Below are positions 8,797 to 17,687 of a stretch of 64,000 nt of DNA, piece after piece (the first letter of the stretch is position 1; each line of letters starts with the position of its first letter). The position numbers and the translations under genes were made by a program. The stretch covers positions 124,001 through 188,000 of the forward strand of contig CAVVWM010000011.1 in the NCBI GenBank assembly GCA_963751955.1, in the 5' to 3' direction. This stretch comes from JABDIY01 sp963751955 (lineage in GTDB: Bacteria > Actinomycetota > Acidimicrobiia > Acidimicrobiales > SZUA-35). Below the pieces are notes generated by a model, which worked only from the letters and a program-made list of their open reading frames with translations, was not told the origin of the DNA and searched no databases.

Positions 8797-9747
8797 TCAA
8801 ATCCCGCGGGCATCTGCATAGTTCTCGGTGAACCATCGGTAGGTATCGGTGAGGCCTTGACGAAGATCGATGCTGTGCTTCCAGCCCAATGAATGCAGCT
8901 TGGAGACATCGAGGACCTTGCGTGGTGTGCCATCGGGCTTGGACGTGTCCCAGCTGAGGGTGGCTTCGGGATAGACGATTTGGCCGATCAGTTCAGCCAA
9001 CTCCTTGATGGTCTGATCTTCGCCGGTACCAACATTGACGTGCTGGAGGCCGTCGTAGGAGTCGAGTAGGAAGATGCAAGCGTCAGCGAGGTCGTCGACA
9101 TGCAGAAACTCGCGCATGACCGAACCTGTCCCCCACACCTCGACGGTCGGTTCACCGGCCTGCTTTGCATCGTGAAACTTGCGCATGAGCGCTGGAATCA
9201 CATGGGATCCGTCGAGATCGAAGTTGTCGTTTGGCCCGTACAAATTGGTGGGCATGGCCGACACGAAGTTGTCGCCGTATTGTCGTTTGTACGTCTCGCA
9301 CATCTTGATGCCGGCGATCTTGGCAAGCGCATAGCCCTCGTTCGTGGGCTCCAGTGCCCCGGTGAGCAGCTCGTCTTCGGTGATCGGTTGCCTGGCCATG
9401 CGGGGGTAGATGCACGACGAACCCAGGTACAACAACTTCTCCACCCCGACTTCATGGGCGGCATGGATCACGGTGCCGTGGATCATCAAGTTGTCGTAGA
9501 GGAACTGAGCGGGAAACGAGTTGTTGGCGTGAATACCGCCCACCTTGCCTGCGGCAAGGATGACCTGTTCAGGCTTGTGTTCCGCCATGAACTCGTTCAC
9601 ATCACTCTGAGAGCGAAGGTCGAGGTCGCTCGAAGGCGCAGTAATTACGTTGTGGTAGCCGCCCTGCTCAAGACGCCGAAGCAATGCGGACCCCACAAGA
9701 CCGCCGTGGCCAGCCACGTAGATCTTTGATTCGGGTGAAAGGGCCAT
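8797..9747 (-). CDS. fcl: GDP-L-fucose synthase (GDP-4-keto-6-deoxy-D-mannose epimerase/reductase)
   Basis: A 316-residue SDR of normal length. The cofactor loop is YVAGHGGLVGSALLRRL. LGSSCIYPRMARQPI is the fucose-synthase signature around the catalytic Ser, and EGYALAKIAGIKMC carries the Tyr-x3-Lys. PTNLYGPNDNFDLDGSHVIP is also diagnostic. The enzyme performs the final epimerisation and NADPH reduction to GDP-L-fucose. Its usual partner GMD (GDP-mannose 4,6-dehydratase) is not in the window. It is the first gene of the minus-strand group and is divergent from an SDR at 9843, with a nested inverted repeat in between. Confidence 0.92.
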   Translation of the reverse strand: MALSPESKIYVAGHGGLVGSALLRRLEQGGYHNVITAPSSDLDLRSQSDVNEFMAEHKPEQVILAAGKVGGIHANNSFPAQFLYDNLMIHGTVIHAAHEVGVEKLLYLGSSCIYPRMARQPITEDELLTGALEPTNEGYALAKIAGIKMCETYKRQYGDNFVSAMPTNLYGPNDNFDLDGSHVIPALMRKFHDAKQAGEPTVEVWGTGSVMREFLHVDDLADACIFLLDSYDGLQHVNVGTGEDQTIKELAELIGQIVYPEATLSWDTSKPDGTPRKVLDVSKLHSLGWKHSIDLRQGLTDTYRWFTENYADARGI

Positions 9748-9791
9748 AGAACAAACGTATCGGTGCAGGTGCCTACGCTCATGAGTTAGTG

Positions 9792-9830
9792 GGTCGCTGT
9801 ATACAGGTAAACCTGCCCTATTGAGCGACC
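9792..9830. promoter_or_regulatory. Nested inverted repeat in the fcl / SDR divergent region
   Basis: Outer arms GGTCGCT (9792-9798) and AGCGACC (9824-9830) match perfectly and enclose the inner palindrome CAGGTAAACCTG (9804-9815); both are nearly concentric. The element lies in the 95-bp gap between divergent starts (9747 and 9843), where an operator for a shared regulator would sit. No regulator gene is nearby, so the partner is unknown. Confidence 0.45.
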
Positions 9831-9842
9831 GAAGAGATAGGT

Positions 9843-10892
9843 ATGACCGACACCCCTACACCCGACAGAAGCACCACCACCAGCAAAAACGTCGAGTCTG
9901 GTGCAATCCCGGCAACCGAGAGCGAAGCTGCCGAGCCAGTCGTCACAGTAATCTCAGGAGCAACCGGATTTCTCGGCCGGCATCTGGTCGCAGCCCTTTC
10001 GGGCTCTCTCGGCGGACTGACACCGTCAGGCACCTCTGTCGAACGCAAAGTTCATGTGCTGTCCACTCGCCCCAACCCGGTGTTCGAAGGTGTCCACGAA
10101 TCGGCGGTCACCGCCCACCAAGTCAACCTCAACGACGCCATTGCGGTGACCGAACTCATGAACGAGCTGAAGGCTGACGAGCTGTTCCATCTCGCATGGT
10201 TCAATGGTGAATCCGCCAGCCGCTACTCAGATCCGGTCAACCACGACTGGGTCGCCATCGCCGAGCACCTCGTTGAGAGCTTCGCCAGGGCCGGCGGTCG
10301 CCGAGCGATTTTGGCAGGCAGCTGTATCGAATACGGACCCGACGGTGGGGTGTTGTCCGAAGACGGACCGGTGGATCCCGATACCGTGTACGGCCGGTGC
10401 AAACTCGACGCTGGCCTTCGTGCGCTCGCAGTAGCCGACGACTTCCCGGCGCTCACCGTCGCCGTTGCCCGGATCTTCTTCGTTCTGGGACGATTCGAAG
10501 ATCCCAACCGGCTTGTGCCTCACATCATTCGACAGCTGCTCAACGACGATCCGGCCGAGCTTTCAGCTGGAACTCAACGCCGCGACTACATGCACGCCTG
10601 GGACGTGGCCCTCGGCCTGATCGCTATTGCCGACAGTGACCTGCAAGGTCATGTAAATCTCGGCATGGGACAGGCCGTTCAGGTGAAAGAGCTGTCACAG
10701 ATGATCGGCGATGCCGTGGGCCGTCCCGACCTACTGTGGTTCGGGGCACGGGCCGGCGGGGCGGATACCGCCGACGAGATCACCGCAGACATCAGCCGAA
10801 TCAGCTCTTCAACCAAGTGGAAACCTTCACTTGATCTGGCAGCCGCTTCAGCCGATGTAGTCAACTGGTGGACAAGCCACCTAGGCCACTAG
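9843..10892 (+). CDS. NAD-dependent epimerase/dehydratase (extended SDR)
   Basis: A 349-residue protein with about 35 extra, low-complexity residues before the SDR fold. The cofactor motif is VISGATGFLGRHLVAAL, LFHLAWFNGE lies in the core, LAGSCIEYGPDG holds the Ser, and VYGRCKLDAGL supplies the Tyr-x3-Lys. HAWDVALGLIAIADSD with HVNLGMGQAVQVKEL closes the substrate domain. The fold and active site are intact. Lying between fcl and a UDP-galactopyranose-mutase-like gene, it most likely modifies a nucleotide sugar. Substrate unknown. GAGATAGG lies just before the ATG as a possible ribosome site. Confidence 0.78.
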   Translation: MTDTPTPDRSTTTSKNVESGAIPATESEAAEPVVTVISGATGFLGRHLVAALSGSLGGLTPSGTSVERKVHVLSTRPNPVFEGVHESAVTAHQVNLNDAIAVTELMNELKADELFHLAWFNGESASRYSDPVNHDWVAIAEHLVESFARAGGRRAILAGSCIEYGPDGGVLSEDGPVDPDTVYGRCKLDAGLRALAVADDFPALTVAVARIFFVLGRFEDPNRLVPHIIRQLLNDDPAELSAGTQRRDYMHAWDVALGLIAIADSDLQGHVNLGMGQAVQVKELSQMIGDAVGRPDLLWFGARAGGADTADEITADISRISSSTKWKPSLDLAAASADVVNWWTSHLGH

Positions 10893-10970
10893 GTACATCC
10901 ACCAACTACCAGACAGGTCGGCACCGGCCAACGCTACAAAAAAGCGTACTTCCCCCAAGAACGGACCAAC

Positions 10971-12296
10971 ATGAGCGACAAGACGGTAATCCTCGGCAGT
11001 GGAATGGCGGCCTGGGGCGCCTTCGATCGCCTGACCTCGGAAGGGGTCACGCCCAAGTTGTTCGACAAGAACACCTACCCCGGCGGACACACTGCATCTT
11101 TCCCCAATGACAAGGGGTTCGTCTTCGACGACGGACCCCACATCTCATTCACCGAGATCGAGGAAATGCAGAACGTGCTGGCCGACGCCGTCGACGGCAA
11201 CTACGAAACGCTGAATGCTCGAGTCGACAACTGGTACCAGGGTGTGTGGGTGAAGCACCCCGCAATCGCCTATCTGCACGCCCTCCCCGAAGATCTCATC
11301 GTGCAAATCCTGGACGAGTTCATTCAGGTGTCAGCCACCGAGATGCCCGAGACGGCGTCGTTCTCCAACTATCACGAGTGGCTTCTCTCCGCGTACGGTC
11401 CCACATTCGCCGACAACTTCCCCGGTCGCTATGGCACCAAGTACCACACCTGTGGACCTGAAGACATGAATGTCTCGTGGCTCGGACCCCGTCTCTACCG
11501 CCCCGATCTCAAAGAAGTCCTGATGGGCGCAGTACGCCCACCGCGCACCGAGAAACACTACATCGACAAGTTCCGCTACCCGAAGAAGGGTGGGTTCGAG
11601 GGTTATCTGCACAAGTTCTTTGGTGCCGCCGACCTGAGCCTGGGCCACCGCGCTGAAAGCATCGATCCCGGCTCCAAGACAATCACATTCGGCAACGGGA
11701 ATACCGAAGCCTACGACACCCTCATATCCTCGGCGCCACTGGCAGAGATGATCCGAATGCTGCCCAACGTGCCCGACGATGTTCAGGAAGCAGCGAGCCT
11801 ACTGAGCTGCAGCCAGAGTGTCATCGTGAACGTTGGCGTTGCACGCGACGACCTGTCCCCCGCTCACTGGCGATACATCTACGACGACGATATGCGGTCG
11901 GTACGGCTCAGCTTCCCTCACATGTTCAGCCCCACGACCTGTCCTCCCGGTCACGGAGCCGTTCAGGTCGAGGTCTACTACAGCGACAAATATCGGCCGC
12001 TTGACCACAAGCCCGAAGACGACATCAAACCCGTCATAGAAGAACTCACCACCATGGGAGTGCTCCGCGAAGACGACGACATCGTGTTCTCCGAAGCCCG
12101 CTTCATCGAGTACGCCAACGTGATATTCGACCTGGACTCGGGACCGTGCGCAGCGAAGGTACAGGACTACCTGACCTCGCTGGACATCACCTACTGCGGT
12201 CGCTACGGCGACTGGGCATACATCTGGACCGATCAGAGCTACCTCAGTGGCCAGCGAGCTGCCCAGCGCACGCTCGACGTGCGGACAAGCGCCTAG
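10971..12296 (+). CDS. FAD-dependent oxidoreductase, amine-oxidase/UDP-galactopyranose-mutase-like
   Basis: A 441-residue protein opening with a dinucleotide-binding loop VILGSGMAAWGAFDRL and then LFDKNTYPGGHTASF, the FAD-binding pattern of protoporphyrinogen-oxidase, amine-oxidase and Glf-like flavoproteins. Segments such as FDDGPHISF and the C-terminal GRYGDWAYIWTDQSYLSGQRAA (FAD-contacting end) fit. Proteins of this type in glycan clusters often make furanose sugars or reduce keto groups, but the Glf active-site residues cannot be aligned by eye. It is downstream of the SDR at 9843 by 78 bp and likely the same transcript. Confidence 0.7.
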   Translation: MSDKTVILGSGMAAWGAFDRLTSEGVTPKLFDKNTYPGGHTASFPNDKGFVFDDGPHISFTEIEEMQNVLADAVDGNYETLNARVDNWYQGVWVKHPAIAYLHALPEDLIVQILDEFIQVSATEMPETASFSNYHEWLLSAYGPTFADNFPGRYGTKYHTCGPEDMNVSWLGPRLYRPDLKEVLMGAVRPPRTEKHYIDKFRYPKKGGFEGYLHKFFGAADLSLGHRAESIDPGSKTITFGNGNTEAYDTLISSAPLAEMIRMLPNVPDDVQEAASLLSCSQSVIVNVGVARDDLSPAHWRYIYDDDMRSVRLSFPHMFSPTTCPPGHGAVQVEVYYSDKYRPLDHKPEDDIKPVIEELTTMGVLREDDDIVFSEARFIEYANVIFDLDSGPCAAKVQDYLTSLDITYCGRYGDWAYIWTDQSYLSGQRAAQRTLDVRTSA

Positions 12297-12364
12297 TCGA
12301 CAAAGGTGGCGCTCGACCCTTGCTGAGGTCGCGCCTCAGCTGCGCAACGATCCCGGCTGTGGAT

Positions 12365-12808
12365 CTAACGCTTGCAGTGGCGGACCGTCTGAAATTTGCG
12401 GTAGAAGAACAGCGCCTTGAGCGCCGGCAGAGAAAAGAACACCCGGGTCACGAGGCCCCACAAGCCACCGCCGTGCTCGTACTCGATGTGCTCGGTGACC
12501 TTTGTTTGGTTAGGTCCTCGTTCGAGAAACTGATGTGTGTGAGCCCACGCTTTCATGGGCCCAGCGGTCTGAACGTCGGTGAAGCCGGCGTCGGTCACGC
12601 CTCGGTGCGTTGCCTCCCAGCGAAGCGGGATCGGCCCGGCCCAGATGGTGAAGCGGCTAACCGACCCCTCGCCAAGCGGCTCCATCGAATGGACCTGCAT
12701 GATCGTCGGCGGCGGCGTGAGAATCCGAAGGACTCTGGTGTCGTGGTGGAACTCTCGCACCCGTTCCTGGCTAGCAGGAACGGTGAACTCAAAATCGAAC
12801 GTCTTCAC
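12365..12808 (-). CDS. SRPBCC-family (START/cyclase-like) protein
   Basis: 147 residues from GTG 12808 (VKTFDFEFTVPASQERV). The open frame reaches 12898, but that extra stretch is rich in Cys and Arg and looks untranslated. Features of the helix-grip fold are the N-terminal strand followed by a short helix (REFHHDTRVLRILTP), strands around SVSRFTIWAGPIPLRWEATH, and the long C-terminal helix (LPALKALFFYRKF). Members bind lipids, polyketides or steroids in a cavity or act as coenzyme Q-binding chaperones. It is convergent with the flavoprotein gene (68 bp gap). No ligand can be assigned. The start lacks a good ribosome site. Confidence 0.65.
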   Translation of the reverse strand: MKTFDFEFTVPASQERVREFHHDTRVLRILTPPPTIMQVHSMEPLGEGSVSRFTIWAGPIPLRWEATHRGVTDAGFTDVQTAGPMKAWAHTHQFLERGPNQTKVTEHIEYEHGGGLWGLVTRVFFSLPALKALFFYRKFQTVRHCKR

Positions 12809-13050
12809 TGTGGAAGTCTGGCAGTTCCAGCCACAACAACGTCGTACCGGGACCCAATCCAAATGCGTGACGCTGCCGACGCGCCAGCAAGGCAGCACGC
12901 TGCCTTCTCGGGTTTGTTTGAGCGGAGCGAGGCTGGAGCGACCTTGCGGTGGAGTCCGGAAGTCCGCAAATGGAAGCCGATGCCACCGAGGCCGGGAAGC
13001 GGGGAAGCGGAAGTGAAGGGCTACCGGCGCGCAACAAAGGCCAGTGGAGG
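12809..13050. other. Intergenic stretch between the SRPBCC gene and dnaE
   Basis: 242 bp on the 3' side of dnaE. No protein-like frame, no tRNA-like cloverleaf and no convincing terminator seen. It may hold the SRPBCC promoter. Confidence 0.35.
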
Positions 13051-16000
13051 CTAACCAATGCAGTGTGCGCCGAACAACACCCTCAGATCGGCGAACAGGC
13101 CGTTGGCGGCTTCGACGGTGTAGGCATCGCTCAGCCGGATCAAGCGGGGCGTGCCCATGTCGATCACGATCGGCGTGCGGCCGGGATGATCGGAAATGCA
13201 GGCTTTGAGATCAGCTACAGCCGCATCGGACAATTGGTCGGGTCGGACCGTGATCGTTACGGGCTTCTCGCTGGCCAAGGCAGCGGCATCGACCACCTCG
13301 ACTTGGGAGACCATCAGCTTGGGGTCTTCGTCTCTGCGGCTCACTCGACCCCTTAGTATGACGATCCTGTCGTCTTCGAGCAGATGCCCGTAGTCGGTGA
13401 AGGTACGAGGAAAGACCATGGTCTCGATGCTGGAGGACAGGTCTTCCAGCACTAGCACCGCCATCAACTCGCCCTTCTTGGTCCATTTCTTCACCAGTCC
13501 CGACACGACGCCCCCCACAGCCACCTGGGTACCGTCGTCGAGATCGGTCATCTCGCCGATCGTTAGCGATGCTCGAGCTCTGAGCGCATCCTCGACCCCC
13601 ATAAGGGGGTGGTCGCTCACGTAGAGGCCCAACATCTCCTTTTCCAACTTCAGCCTGGCCGTCTTGTCGAAGTACTCCTCGGCGACAGTGGGACGGTCGT
13701 CGTATGCATCAGAGGCATCGTCGATAGCCCCAAACAATGTCTGCACGCCCATGTCTTGCTCCTTGCGGCGTTGCACGGTCTTGTTGATGTACTCCTCGTG
13801 GACCATCAGGAGACCTTTGCGGGCGTGACCGAGCGAGTCGAACGCTCCTGCCTTGATCAAAGACTCGATGGCGCGTTTGTTGAGAACAGTCAACTCAACC
13901 CGGTCGCAGAAATCCATGAACGAAGAGAAGGAGCCGTTGGTTTCGCGCTCCTCGATGATCTTCTCCACGATTCCTTCACCAACATTGCGGACTCCAGACA
14001 ACCCGAAGGTTATGGCATTCAGCTTTCGGCCGTGGAGCTCGCTTCCGTCAGAATCGGGAATCGAACCAAAGTCGATGTCGGACCGATTGATATCGGGCAC
14101 CAGCACCTTGATGGCCATCTGACGGCAGTCGTTGAGGAACACTGCCGCTGTCTCCAACTTGTTCTTCACCGACGTGAGGAGGCTGGCGAGGTACTCGGTT
14201 GGGTAGTTGGCCTTCAGGTAGGCAGTCTGATATGCGACGAGTCCATATCCGTAGGAGTGGCTCTTGTTGAAGGCGTAGTCGGCGAAGCCTTCGATGACGT
14301 CGAACTTGGCCTTGCCGAAGTGTTCGCCGTAGCCGTTCTCAACACAGCCTTCAATGAACTTCTGGCGTTCCAGTGCCATGAGTTCGCGCTTCTTCTTACC
14401 TGCAGCCTTTCGAAGGTTGTCTGCTTCGGCCAGGGTGTAGCCGGCAAACCTCTGGCTGAAACGCATCATCTGTTCCTGATAGATCATCAGGCCGTAGGTG
14501 TCGCCCAGAATCTCCTCTTCGTCGGAATGGTCGTAGCTGATCTCCTGCTTCTTGTTTTTTCGATCGGCGTAATCGGTGTGCATGTTTTTCGCCATAGGGC
14601 CCGGGCGGTAGAGAGCAACCAGCGCCGCTACATCCTCGAACTCGGTTGGTCCCATTCGGCGGATCAACGACCGCATCGGTGGAGACTCCAACTGAAATAC
14701 ACCGATCGTGTTGCCCTGCTGCAATAACTCATAGGTGAGTGGATCAGCGAGATCGACGTCGTCGATGTCGAGATCGACGTCGTGAACGGACTTCACCAAG
14801 GAGATCGTGTCGGTGATCACGTCGAGGTTGCGGAGCCCCAGAAAGTCCATCTTCAGAAGGCCGAGATCCTCTACCCCGTGCATCTCATACTGAGTTACAA
14901 CCGGAGCCTCTTCGATGGGCTTGTCCTTTTCCGGCTTTCGTTGGATCGGCATGTAGTTGGTAAGCGGGTCCTTGGTGATGACCACCGCGGCAGCATGAAT
15001 ACCATCGGATCGGCGGAGTCCCTCCAGACCTTTCGCCACATCCACCACCGCTGCAACGTCAGCATCGGTTGCGACCATTTCTCGCAGTTCCTTGGCCATT
15101 CCGAAGCCGTCCTTGTACTTCTCGGACTCCTCGAAGCAGTATTTCAGCGGCGTATCGCGGCCCATGATCAGTGGCGGCATGGCTTTGGCCACTCGGTCGC
15201 CCATTGCGTAGGGATAACCGAGCACTCGGGCAGCATCGCGCACGGCTGCCCTGGCCTTGATCTGGGAGAACGTGACGATCTGGGCCACCCGATCACGACC
15301 GTATCGTTCGGCACAATAACGAATCATCTCGTCCCGAAAACGCGTGTCAAAATCCATGTCGATGTCGGGCATCGAACTGCGGTCTGGGTTCAGGAACCGT
15401 TCGAACAGGAGGTCGTACTTGATCGGATCGAGATCGGTGATCCACAAGCAGTAGGCCACAGCGCAGCCTGCAGCCGAACCCCTGCCGGGTCCAACCCGAA
15501 TGCCGTTGTTGCGAGCATGAGCGATCAGGTCCCAGGTGATCAAGAAGTACGACGAGAATCCCATGTTCTTGATGGTGTTGAGCTCATAGGCGAGTCGTTC
15601 GACGGTCTCGTCGGTGAGATTGGCGCCCCACCGTTTCCGAGCCCCGTCCATCGTGAGATGTTCCAGATATTGATCCGCTCCGGCGAAACCTTCCGGGATT
15701 GGGAAGTCAGGCAGCAAGACCTGGCCAAACTCGATCTCCACGTTGGCACGTTCGGCGATCCAAAGGGTGTTGTCGCATGCCTCGGGCAGCTCCCGCCACT
15801 CGTGCCGCATCTCTTCGGAGGTTTTGAGGTAGTGCTGGTCACCACTGAACCTGAAGCGGTCGGGGTCACTTAGCAGCGAACCGGTTTGCACGCACAACAG
15901 CGCGTCGTGGGACGTGTGGTCGTGCTGTTCGGTGTAGTGCGAATCGTTGGTCACGATTATCGGCGCCTTGAGCTTGCGAGCAATCTCGATCAATTGCGGA

Positions 16001-16602
16001 TTCGTCGCCCGCTGCTCTGGGATGCCGTGATCCTGCAGCTCTATGAACATGTTGTCGCGGCCAAAGATCTCCTGCAGCCGTGCCGCCTTCTCCAGTGCGG
16101 CCTTTTCTTGGCCTTGCATTAGCGACTGGAGCACCTGGCCACCGAGGCACCCGGTCGTAACGATCACGCCTTCGCTGTGATCGCTGAGCACGTCCCAGTC
16201 GACACGCGGCTTGTAGTAATACCCTTCCATGAACGCTCGGGACGCCAGCTGGATCAAGTTTCGATAGCCGGTGTTGTTCTCAGCGAGGGCAGTGAGGTGG
16301 TAGTACAGCTTCTTACCGCCATCGGTACTTCCGCCCGAGTCATCCATCTTCCCCCGCCGACTGGGACGTTCGTGACGGGACTCCTCGGCTTGGTACAGCT
16401 CGCAACCGATGATCGGCTTGATGCCCTTTCCCCTGCACGCCTTGTAGAAGTCCAGAACTCCGTACATGTTTCCGTGGTCGGTGATACCGAGCGCGGGCAT
16501 TCCGTCTGCAGCAGCTTTGCTGACCAGCTCGTCTAAGCGAGCCGCTCCGTCGAGCATCGAATACTCGGTATGAACATGAAGATGGGTGAACGAAGATCCC
16601 AA
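13051..16602 (-). CDS. dnaE: DNA polymerase III alpha subunit
   Basis: The replicative polymerase, 1183 residues, full DnaE1 length. The PHP domain opens with THLHVHTEYSMLDG and ITDHGNMYGVLDFY, keeping the metal-binding His and Asp residues. The palm has GPGRGSAAGCAVAYC and the catalytic PDIDMDFDTRFRD near residue 415. DGIHAAAVVIT and FNKSHSYGYGLVAYQTAYLK are further family blocks. The C-terminal part has the helix-hairpin-helix region and an OB fold (VAVGGVVSGLVKKWTKKG). The start is TTG at 16602 with ribosome site GGAAGGGG. Its upstream region carries a 14-bp palindrome and a 20-bp tandem repeat. Confidence 0.97.
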   Translation of the reverse strand: MGSSFTHLHVHTEYSMLDGAARLDELVSKAAADGMPALGITDHGNMYGVLDFYKACRGKGIKPIIGCELYQAEESRHERPSRRGKMDDSGGSTDGGKKLYYHLTALAENNTGYRNLIQLASRAFMEGYYYKPRVDWDVLSDHSEGVIVTTGCLGGQVLQSLMQGQEKAALEKAARLQEIFGRDNMFIELQDHGIPEQRATNPQLIEIARKLKAPIIVTNDSHYTEQHDHTSHDALLCVQTGSLLSDPDRFRFSGDQHYLKTSEEMRHEWRELPEACDNTLWIAERANVEIEFGQVLLPDFPIPEGFAGADQYLEHLTMDGARKRWGANLTDETVERLAYELNTIKNMGFSSYFLITWDLIAHARNNGIRVGPGRGSAAGCAVAYCLWITDLDPIKYDLLFERFLNPDRSSMPDIDMDFDTRFRDEMIRYCAERYGRDRVAQIVTFSQIKARAAVRDAARVLGYPYAMGDRVAKAMPPLIMGRDTPLKYCFEESEKYKDGFGMAKELREMVATDADVAAVVDVAKGLEGLRRSDGIHAAAVVITKDPLTNYMPIQRKPEKDKPIEEAPVVTQYEMHGVEDLGLLKMDFLGLRNLDVITDTISLVKSVHDVDLDIDDVDLADPLTYELLQQGNTIGVFQLESPPMRSLIRRMGPTEFEDVAALVALYRPGPMAKNMHTDYADRKNKKQEISYDHSDEEEILGDTYGLMIYQEQMMRFSQRFAGYTLAEADNLRKAAGKKKRELMALERQKFIEGCVENGYGEHFGKAKFDVIEGFADYAFNKSHSYGYGLVAYQTAYLKANYPTEYLASLLTSVKNKLETAAVFLNDCRQMAIKVLVPDINRSDIDFGSIPDSDGSELHGRKLNAITFGLSGVRNVGEGIVEKIIEERETNGSFSSFMDFCDRVELTVLNKRAIESLIKAGAFDSLGHARKGLLMVHEEYINKTVQRRKEQDMGVQTLFGAIDDASDAYDDRPTVAEEYFDKTARLKLEKEMLGLYVSDHPLMGVEDALRARASLTIGEMTDLDDGTQVAVGGVVSGLVKKWTKKGELMAVLVLEDLSSSIETMVFPRTFTDYGHLLEDDRIVILRGRVSRRDEDPKLMVSQVEVVDAAALASEKPVTITVRPDQLSDAAVADLKACISDHPGRTPIVIDMGTPRLIRLSDAYTVEAANGLFADLRVLFGAHCIG

Positions 16603-16648
16603 GAAACGCCCCTTCCGCTCAGGTGAAGACTATCGAAATTACCACGAT

Positions 16649-16662
16649 GTCGTTTGAACGAC
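16649..16662. promoter_or_regulatory. Perfect palindrome upstream of dnaE
   Basis: GTCGTTTGAACGAC: arms GTCGTT and AACGAC around a TG centre, 47-60 bp upstream of the dnaE start. It resembles, but does not match, an actinobacterial LexA box (CGAACN4GTTCG). Position fits an operator over the dnaE promoter. Confidence 0.4.
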
Positions 16663-16720
16663 GCCGTTATGTTCCCCGTGACGTTTTCCCGGGTCGGCAC
16701 TGTTCGTGACCTTCGATCAC

Positions 16721-16874
16721 TGCTGGCACTATGAGATCAGTGCTGGCACTGTGAGATCAGTGCTGGCACTGTGAGACCACCGCTGGCACTGTGAGACCAC
16801 CGCTGGCACTGTGAGACCACCGCTGGCACTGTGAGACCACCGCTGGCACTGTGAGACCACCGCTGGCACTGTGA
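16721..16874. repeat. 20-bp tandem repeat, about 7.7 copies
   Basis: Units begin at 16721, 16741, 16761, 16781, 16801, 16821, 16841 and 16861, exactly 20 bp apart. The last is cut after 14 bp. The core CGCTGGCACTGTGAGACCAC is identical in the four middle units. The first two have TCAG at the end, the third starts with T, and the very first has CACTATG for CACTGTG. Each core contains CAC-T-GTG, a small palindrome. It is head-to-tail with no unique spacers, so not CRISPR. Variation only at one end suggests recent expansion. Confidence 0.95.
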
Positions 16875-16936
16875 ATGGTGCAACCAATCATTTGCACTGC
16901 TGCAAGCTTCGCGGGGCCTGATCGTTCTCCAGCCGA

Positions 16937-17656
16937 TCACACCCCAGATTCGAGATAGGCGTAGCTGTGCCGGGAGGTGAATCCGACGTTTTCATACAGG
17001 CGGCGCGCACTGTGATTGTCCGGGGCCACCTGCAACCAGAAATGGTGTGCCCGACCCAAGGTTGCTTCCTCAGCCAATCGACGGAGTACCGCACTGGCAA
17101 TTCCGGTCCGTCGGTGCAATCGATGGGTATGCATCATTCCGATCCCCGCGGCGTGCCCGTCAACAACAACCACACCCCCGCCAACGGTCAACCCGTCGAT
17201 CTCGCAGGTCACCGCAAGAACAGAGCCCAACGCCCGCGTGCACTCCACGACACGACCGGGATCGCCGACAAGCTCGGCCAGGCCCGGCGGCACTGTAGGG
17301 GAAACCCTCCATTTCGCACCGGGGGTGTGGGCAACATCGATCTCATCTGCGGTCATCATCAATGCGCCTGGCCGAGCCACGTACCCTCGATCGATCAGGG
17401 CAGCGACAATGGGTTCATTGCCATCGAACACCTGAATCCTAGGCGGCAGCATCAGCTGTTCGTACCAGCGCTCCACCGAATCGAGGTCGGCACCGAAGTT
17501 GGAGTCGACGCACCCTTTGACCCAACAACTGTTGGCTCGTCCGGTAACTCCGAGATCGGCTCGCAGAATCCACTCGCCGATCTGTCGCCGTTGCTTTCCA
17601 GGGACCATTCGGTCCCCAAGACGTTCAAGATCATCAAGCGAGAGCATGGAAACCAC
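16937..17656 (-). CDS. GNAT-family N-acetyltransferase
   Basis: A 239-residue protein whose C-terminal half is a GNAT domain. AAGIGMMHTHRLHRRTGIASAVLRRLAEEA gives, in two pieces, strand beta-4 and the acetyl-CoA pyrophosphate loop (RRTGIAS in place of QxxGxG). WLQVAPDNHSARRLYENVGF is the classical C-terminal motif B. The N-terminal ~110 residues form a second, GNAT-like but cofactor-poor half, as in two-domain actinobacterial acetyltransferases. It lies 31 bp downstream of bpa on the same strand and is probably co-transcribed with it. Substrate unknown; a second start at 17647 is possible. Confidence 0.82.
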   Translation of the reverse strand: MVSMLSLDDLERLGDRMVPGKQRRQIGEWILRADLGVTGRANSCWVKGCVDSNFGADLDSVERWYEQLMLPPRIQVFDGNEPIVAALIDRGYVARPGALMMTADEIDVAHTPGAKWRVSPTVPPGLAELVGDPGRVVECTRALGSVLAVTCEIDGLTVGGGVVVVDGHAAGIGMMHTHRLHRRTGIASAVLRRLAEEATLGRAHHFWLQVAPDNHSARRLYENVGFTSRHSYAYLESGV

Positions 17657-17687
17657 AAACGACCCTGGCTCGGCCGGACCGTCGAAC

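Larger units (their letters stand above)
16603..16936. other. Intergenic region upstream of dnaE
   Basis: 334 bp between the end of the GNAT gene and the dnaE start. It holds the 14-bp palindrome, eight copies of a 20-bp tandem repeat, and presumably the dnaE promoter. A TAGTCT hexamer on the minus strand near 16627 could be a -10. The short open frames through the repeat are by-products of its periodicity. Confidence 0.6.

Noticed and set aside
13609..14727. 372-codon open frame on the plus strand opposite dnaE
   Set aside because: It lies wholly antisense to a strongly supported essential gene, mirrors its codon pattern and has no family motif.
16721..16874. CRISPR array
   Set aside because: Units are 20 bp and head to tail with no unique spacers, and there are no cas genes.
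16737..16940. 67-codon minus frame through the tandem repeat
   Set aside because: Only a translation of the 20-bp repeat; three frames alternate every 60 bp.
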